64,000 bases of DNA. Origin: Rutpela maculata. Taxonomy: Eukaryota; Arthropoda; Insecta; Coleoptera; Cerambycidae. The translations under genes and the position numbers were made by a program. Positions 58,270 to 64,000 of this stretch are shown here, one piece after another. A model generated the notes under the pieces. That model did no database searches. It saw nothing but the letters and a program-made list of their open reading frames with translations, and was not told where the DNA came from. How positions within the stretch are numbered: position 1 is the first letter of the stretch; every line of letters starts with the position of its first letter. The stretch is taken from contig OW386285.2 in NCBI GenBank assembly GCA_936432065.2, positions 106,831,869 to 106,895,868 of the forward strand. Direction: 5' to 3'.

Positions 58270-58640
58270 TATTTATTTAACGTCGGCCTATTTCCGCTAC
58301 CAGGGCTTATCACCGACGCCAGGAGACGAGCTACCCCCCAACCTGGAAATTTTGCCGAACCTCTTCCCTTAAGAAGAGTAGGGATCTTTTACTTGCCTAA
58401 CATTTAATAGACAAGGGACCGCCTGCGTTACATCCCCTCCCAAGGATGGTATATCCACTATGTAATCCTCGTCTGAAATTACTTAGCTTCCGCGTGTACA
58501 CTGATATACAAGCCGCTAGAAGGTGGGACGAGAACGCTGTATTTCCCAAGATGGGTCACCCATCCAAATACTAACCGCGCTCGACGTTGCTTCAACGGAA
58601 TATCGACTGATATTCACATTGAAGTCGCCTCTACGCTCGC
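58270..58640 (-). ncRNA. 5S-rRNA-derived SINE
   Basis: The minus strand from about 58605 to 58545 reads gaagcaacgtcgagcgcggt, then tagtatttggatgggtgacc. This follows the internal promoter region of 5S rRNA (A-box and C-box area) with changes. A non-5S body (about 58520-58270) follows, ending in AT-rich sequence. It is a SINE3-type retroposon and not a functional 5S gene, because the first half of 5S is poorly conserved. Confidence 0.8.
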
Positions 58641-58656
58641 CCCCTAATGCTATTTA

Positions 58657-59325
58657 TATAGCGTGATCTACCAAGAAATGCGGAAAATAAAATGGTGTAC
58701 TAGTCTTCAATGTGGGAATGCCCCTGCAAAATTTTAGAGGATTCTGAGGTAATTTAGTATATTAAATTATAATTATTAGTCAATTTGCGAAGATACACTA
58801 CTGATGTTGAGTAAGTTCTGACCTACTCCTGAATAGGTCGACGAACTTACTTGTGAAAGAACGAACATTCCCTTAATTGGCATAAAAAATGAAGCCGGCC
58901 GGCGAGATAAAAAAAAATTAAAGAGAGTCGTGTTTTTTGCTTCCGGTCGAACAATAGGGACACCGCCGTGTCATTGACCGGTTTAACTAAATCTCTCGTA
59001 TATCTGCTTGTTATTTCAGCATGGGGTCAATGTCTTCGATTTATTTCGCTATTTTTGTAGTGTGATTTGATTAAAACCAAAAAGTCACTTCTATCTTATC
59101 CAGCTTTGCTGTCAGTAGTGTCAATCCCAAGTCTGATAAAGTGATATGGTTGTACCGCGTTACGTTAGATTAGTTAAAGTCATTGGCGGCGCATTTCTAC
59201 AAAAAAAATAAGGTAATTTTTTGGTCATTTTTTTTTAATTTTTCATTTTTTTAACTCCTTTCGGTGGGGACAACCTACTGTTAAATTTTCCGCATGTCAT
59301 GGTAGATCACGTTGTATAAGAGAGG
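58657..59325. repeat. Inverted-repeat unit inside the hAT-like element
   Basis: 'gcgtgatctaccaagaaatg' followed by cggaaaat at the left matches, in inverse, 'attttccgcatgtcatggta' followed by gatcacg at 59285-59315. Either a nested MITE or subterminal repeats of the hAT-like element. Confidence 0.6.
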
Positions 59326-60150
59326 GGCGGCAAAATGAAACTGTGCCCGGGCGGAAAAATACCTGGAGCCAGCCCTGGTCGTTTGCGCAGCACCTTGTAG
59401 GTGAGAGTGATTCTAATTTTGATGACGTTTTCTTCAATAATTTCTGAAATATTATGAATCGAAGTTCATTGAGAGATTGGATCCCATTTTTCCATCCATA
59501 TAAGTACAGAAATATTGTTTCTCCAGCTTTCTGGACTTAGTCGTGAGTAGCATTCATGTTATTGAATGTTGCTGTGATTTCTTTCAGACCTATTTCTGCT
59601 TCAAACAGCTTCAATACTTGTTTTTTCCTTTTCTATAGATTGCACTTACAGTGTCTGTATACAGAATGTAGTTTTTAACATTCACATGTTGTCGCTGTAA
59701 TAACGCAGGGGAAAAAACTTTTTACTTGGTTAGACTGATTTTAGGTTTCAACATTCTGATTTTCATTGACCGGAGCAGTCATAAGAACCACAATGTCTGT
59801 ATCTTGAGCAACAATGTTAGTGGAACCTTTTTGGATAGCCACTATAAGCTTGTCAGCATGCCCAAAAGACTTTCACTTCAATGTTGTTGCCAGAAAATTA
59901 ATTTTTCAATATAGTTATAAGTTGCTTTTTGTTCTCCATATTAGATGGAAATTTCTCTTGATTAGGAAAAGCATCTTCTGTTAAACTGAACTGAGGTGTG
60001 AGATGTTTAAATCTACGTAGCTGCTCACATTTTTTAATGTTGTTAGGATCGTCATATCCATCAAATACGACAGCTGCACACAATGACATACTTCACGTAC
60101 ATGTTGTATAGATCTAGGTATGTTTGGTCGTGTTGTGTATTCCATTTCAC

Positions 60151-60259
60151 CGTGTGCAGCAGTTGTTTCCTACTTTCTTTCTCTCTCTCTTTCTCAACTA
60201 ATCTTACTTCTATCCAAGGTAGTCACAACACGTACCTTTTTCACTCTCATAACACTTAG
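60151..60259. other. Interior sequence of element D
   Basis: (tttc)/(tctc) tract near 60175-60195. No motif of the CDTTS protein found. Confidence 0.4.
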
Positions 60260-60264
60260 ATTAT

Positions 60265-60804
60265 AGACTGGCGGTACATGACCAGTCAGGTGCAACGTTT
60301 TTAAAATACACGTCAATCATATATATGAATGAAATTACCATGAATATGCCAGAAACGCAAATTTTAGGCAGTCGTCGCGTCCAGAAGGGTGTACAAATCG
60401 ACTTTTTTTGTTTTTTTTTGTTTTTTTTTTATTTTAAAATGGATGCCAATAGTGCCAAACGAAAAGCCGTGAAAAAGAATCCAGCGGAAATTCATTGGCA
60501 TGCAGTTTCCGCGTGCAAAACAACTTTTAATGCGCACATTAAATCGTAAAATTTTTTGGTGTTCTTAATTTTGGATGATTTTCATTTTGGATTTTTCTTC
60601 AAGGCTTTTCGATTGGCACTATTGGCATCCATTTTAAAATTAAAAAAAACAAAAAAAACAAAAAAAATCGATTTGCACACCCTTCTGCACGCGACGACTG
60701 CCTAAAATTTGCGTTTCTGACATATTCATGGTAATTTCATTCATATATATGATTGGCATGCATTTTAAAAACGTTGCACCTAACTGGTCATGTACCGCCA
60801 GTCT
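60265..60804. mobile_element. Fold-back MITE FB9 with ATTAT duplication
   Basis: ATTAT stands at 60260-60264 and 60805-60809. Ends agactggcggtacatgacca and the complement begin inverted arms of about 230 bp around a ~90 bp centre. It includes (t)n(g) and (a)n(c) tracts that pair. ORF 60325-60549 merely crosses it. Confidence 0.88.
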
Positions 60805-60916
60805 ATTATATTGGTTTCATTTCATTCAGCACGCAAAAAAAGGGAAAAGCCATTTCTTTCAGCTTTCTTGCTTTTATTTCAATTATTTAACAGGATTTTT
60901 CAAGTGGTATACCAAT

Positions 60917-63136
60917 AGTCCAGTCGCATTAGACATCATAAAAAATTTTGCGTGCTGCGGACTTTTTTTTGTGGAAATTGTTGAAGAGGGCATAATAAGC
61001 AAGCACAGAAAACTACACCCTGCTACACCATGTGCGTCCCCTATTTTTACGGGTTGAAACTTTGAAATTTTACTTATGTGTCCATATCTGTTTCCCTATT
61101 GCCCATAGGGCTTTTTACCAAGTTACACTTTATGAATATTCATCCCTCCTCTACATAATATATGTTACACATTTGCCGTAGGACAAACGGTTTTGGCTAT
61201 ATGAGGCCGGAAAGGTCGCGCTGTCCGAATTTGGGGTCTTCTGTACAGGACAAACGGCTATTATTTCCAATCTACAATACTACACATACTAATGCCTTGA
61301 GGGGGGATGATGATTTGTGAAAAAACTTTCATCGAATACTGCGCGGTTTTCATGATACGGGATGTTGAAATTTAAAAAAAAAAAAAGTGAACCTACTTTT
61401 TTTCGCCCATTTTTTTTTCATGCATGTGCTACCCCAACATAAGAAAATTTACGTTGGTTTCATTTTAATACATTCGTTGGTTTAGGAGCTAGACAGCAAA
61501 ATATGCCAAAAATGGCTATTTTGGTATTGTTGCATTAAAAAAACCAAAACCAGTATAACTCTGGTAAGTGTTTTTGTTTATCCTAAAATTCCAATTCATT
61601 GTGCATAGAAAATGTGTTTTTGTATTTAAATAGGATCAACACTTATTGTGTAATAATGATTTATGTCATGTGTTCTCCAGTCTCCTTTTTCACAATTTTT
61701 TTTGCGGCCTTATGGTTCATAGTAGGGCAGAAAGCATTATACACGTGGACAGGGCACATAATAGGGTGTTAAAATGGGTCTCTTGTTAAAATGCGATAGG
61801 ACGTACCGTTTTCGAGTAAAACGCACTTTTTTGGTTATGTTTGCTTTGAGTTTTCAGTGTGTTCTGAATTGTGATCTGATAAATAAATTCTACATTTTGG
61901 TGTTTTCTTTCTTAGGAGTTTGTTTTTTTAAATCATTTTCCGATGAAATGGACATATAATAGCTGTTTCTCGAGGAAGGTAAAATTACTGTGGATTTTGT
62001 TATAGTCACAAAATAAGTTGCAATGATGATTCGAGGCAAGCGTAAACCTTCAAATAGGGGAGTGAGAACCCCCTATTCCTTCCGAGTCCCTTCATTTTTT
62101 CATTAGCAATGTCCCTCATAAACAGAAAAAGCAAGAAGCGACACATAGATTTATTTTGTCGTAGTCAGCGGTGAGTATTTACTAGTCACTCGATGAAAAG
62201 TGTGATCTGAAGTAATAATTTTTTGCAAACAAGTGCGTTTTAGTCGAAAACGGTACGTCCTATCGCATTTTAACAAGAGATCCATTTTAACACCCTAATA
62301 TGTACCCTGTTCAGGTGTACATTGCTTTCTGCCCTACTATGAACTATGAGGCCACAAAAAAAATGTGAGAAAGGAGACTGGAGAATACATGACATAAATC
62401 GTTATTACACAATAAGTGTTGATCCTATTTAAATACATACACATTTTCTATGCGCAATAAATTGGACTTTTACGATAAACAAAAACACTTACCAGAATTA
62501 TACTGGTTTTGGTTTTTTTAATGCAACAATACCAAAATAGCCATTTTTGACATATTTTGCTGTCTAGCTCCTAAACCAACGAATGTATTAAAATGAAACC
62601 AACGTAAATTTTCTTATATTAGGGTCGTACATGCACGAAAAAAAAATGGGCGAAAAAAGTAGGTTCACTTTTTTTTAAAAAAACGGGTTTTCAAAATTTC
62701 AACATACCGTATCATGAAAACCGCGCGGTATTCGATGAAAGTTTATTCACAAATCATTATCCCTCCTTAAGGGCATTAGTATGCGTAGTATTGTAGATTG
62801 GAAATAATAGCCGTTTGTCCTGTACAGACAGCGCGACCTTTCCGGCCTCGTACAGCCAAAACCGCTTGTCCTACGGCAAATGTGTAATATATGTATATTA
62901 TGTAGAGGAGGGATGAATCTTCAAAAAGTGTAACTTGGTAAAGAGCCCTACGGGCAATAGGGAAAATGATATGGGCACATAAGTAAAATTTGAAAATTTC
63001 AACCCCTAAAAATAGGGGACGCACATGGTATAGCAGGGTGTAGTTTTCTGTGCTTCCTTATTATGCCCTCTTAAAAACTTCCACAAAAAAAGTTCGCAGT
63101 ACGCAAAATTTTGTATTATGTCCAATTCGACTGGAG
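60917..63136. mobile_element. Very large palindrome FB10 (~2.2 kb)
   Basis: Arms of about 910 bp (60917-61830 and 62225-63136) are inverted copies with small differences, around a ~390 bp spacer. Ends are tccagtcgcattagacat and cgactgga. It lies within the right terminal repeat of element D. CAATA on each side may be the target duplication. No transposase ORF is visible. Confidence 0.85.
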
Positions 63137-63248
63137 TACAATACAACGTTTTTTTTTATGGACACAGGTTGATTTTATCGACTTGATTTTGTTTTTGTTA
63201 GATTCAGCAGTCATAAAAAACTAGAAAACGACACCCCACTTGCCTATT

Positions 63249-63975
63249 ACTTCCACGTCCAGTGGAAGTATAGTAACGACAAAAAAATTTTTAAAAATTT
63301 TTATTGTCCAAATAGGCTTAAAATGTCATAAAACGTCGAGATTTTAAGTTTGAGCGAAACAAAAATTTCTGTCTGTCTGTCGGTCTGTCTGTGTCTGTCG
63401 GTCTGTCTGTCTGTCTGTAACTTTTTTTTGTGCGCACGTTTACTCTGGAACCGTTTAAGATATTGACTTGAAATTTGGTACACATATGTACTTTAACGAG
63501 TTCTAGAACTAGATTATATTTTCATCTTGTTCCGTCGAAGGGTTGGGGGGTAAATTGGGGTAAATTTGGGGTAAATGGGTAAATTAAGCAGGTAAGAGTC
63601 CATGAAATTGGTATATAGTATATACAAGAGAAGCTAAGGTTTCAAAAAAATTTTTGGCATTAGCCACCCCCATTACCACCCCCACCTCCTTATTAAAGGG
63701 GATGAAAAAAAAAATGTGATTTAGTGTATGTACAGGAACCAGAAACCTCAAAATATTTTTACTTCATCCACCCCCCACTACCACCCCCCTATCACCACCC
63801 CCACCCCACTACCGATGTGGGGTATCGTTTTATGGGTTTTTGGGGTAGAGGATTTCAAATATTATATTATTAAAGTTCCATAAACAATTATTTTCACATA
63901 CAAAGTTTTTTCGTTGTGAGTGACTTGGATAGAGAATCTGGATGTGGAAGTAGTGATTCCTTGGGCAGCGGTTTT
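63249..63975 (+). mobile_element. R1 family, copy f (near full length)
   Basis: It starts acttccacgtccagtggaag, then has a GTCTG-type microsatellite at about 63369-63418, the conserved 'actctggaaccgtttaaga' block, a C-rich middle and the end ctggatgtggaag...ggcagcggtttt. The matching uninterrupted site exists in the other terminal repeat of element D (56542-56560), which fixes the ends to within the T-run. No ORF. Confidence 0.9.
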
Positions 63976-64000
63976 TTATTAAGTTTTTGGTTTTCGAAAA

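Larger units (their letters stand above)
56975..59377. mobile_element. hAT-like non-autonomous element
   Basis: A perfect 8-bp duplication GTCGTTTG (56967-56974 and 59378-59385) flanks inverted ends cagggctggctctaggt and acctggagccagccctg. An 8-bp duplication and CAGGG ends are typical of hAT elements. No transposase is visible. The inside holds a TA-flanked element, a 5S-derived SINE and another inverted-repeat unit. Confidence 0.9.
56727..60150 (-). pseudogene. CDTTS-family gene, copy D, split by a hAT-like element
   Basis: Reading the minus strand: VVFDGYDDPNNIKKCEQLRR (about 60070-60010), FPSNMENKKQLITIL (about 59960-59905), KLIVAIQK and IVAQDTDIVVLMTAP (about 59850-59765), DTVSAIYRKGKNKQVLKLFE (about 59660-59605), and SLNELRFIIFQKL and LESLSPT (about 59480-59400). 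The hAT-like insert 56975-59377 follows. Then CKGNCSTMLCTCVKSGVKC with CSSLCKMCG and a very acidic tail (EDFEEEERELADDDND) end at a stop at 56727-56729. Frameshifts and stops are present. The motif order is the same as in copies A and C. Confidence 0.75.
56529..64000 (-). mobile_element. Long-TIR element D carrying a CDTTS-family gene (right end beyond window)
   Basis: The left inverted repeat (56529-56690, tcgaaaaccaaaaacttaat...) matches, in inverse, three separated pieces on the right: 60880-60916, about 63155-63248 and 63976-63998. The gaps are filled exactly by the palindrome FB10 and by R1f. The CDTTS-family gene copy D lies between. Removing the inserts leaves an element of only about 1.6 kb, so it was already internally deleted. 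The outer right end may lie past base 64000. Confidence 0.75.

Noticed and set aside
58545..58605. Functional 5S rRNA gene
   Set aside because: Only the promoter-side half matches, with changes, and the sequence continues into a SINE-like body.
60325..60549. 74-codon ORF with a basic C-terminal half
   Set aside because: It lies wholly within the fold-back FB9 and crosses its T-run.

Overview
The window looks like non-coding, repeat-packed nuclear DNA of an animal, most probably an insect. The base composition is AT-rich, there is no operon structure, and non-LTR and LTR retrotransposons, piggyBac-, hAT- and Tc1/mariner-like insertions, a 5S-rRNA-derived SINE and microsatellites are all present. 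A beetle or similar insect with a large genome would fit, but the sequence does not prove the order. I find no host gene that I can name. Nearly every recognisable coding stretch belongs to a mobile element, and almost all are broken.

Layout. 0-7 kb: GGACGTCC-rich tandem repeats, a dispersed ~1 kb repeat and a 1.46 kb fold-back element. 7-14 kb: one unidentified ORF, a decayed reverse-transcriptase element split by a second retroposon with a perfect 20-bp target duplication, and a 1.55 kb fold-back. 14.5-21.6 kb: a four-level nest, in which a TTAA-flanked inverted-repeat element holds two Helentron-like elements and a 680 bp palindrome, the palindrome is cut by a piggyBac-like MITE, and the MITE is cut by a nearly pristine Gypsy LTR element. 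The Gypsy element keeps LTRs, primer site, purine tract and a 930-codon ORF, but RT/RNase H and the integrase core have been deleted in frame. 22-27 kb: a LINE split by a long-inverted-repeat element carrying a degenerate 'CDTTS' protein gene. 28-34 kb: LINE scraps and two more copies of that protein gene, one again between long inverted repeats. 34-49 kb: palindromic MITEs, LINE remnants, a GC-rich island with hairpins, a 2.2 kb fold-back and transposase scraps. 51-53 kb: a 562-codon reverse-transcriptase ORF with a (TTA)n tail. 55-64 kb: a degenerate ~0.5 kb tandem duplication, then a fourth CDTTS-protein element whose terminal repeats and coding region have been hit by a hAT-like element (itself nested), a 540 bp fold-back, a 2.2 kb palindrome and a Helentron-like element.

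The most interesting thread is the CDTTS family. Four independent, differently decayed copies share one order of motifs: FDxYD, EAD, PDTDV, CDTTS followed by a G/K-rich turn, LPPT, and a C-terminal cysteine cluster. Three of the four lie between long terminal inverted repeats that differ in sequence from copy to copy. The motif order resembles the acidic residues of FEN1/XPG-type PIN nucleases, so this may be a transposon lineage carrying, or using, a PIN-like nuclease. That link is inference and needs structure prediction and a database search.
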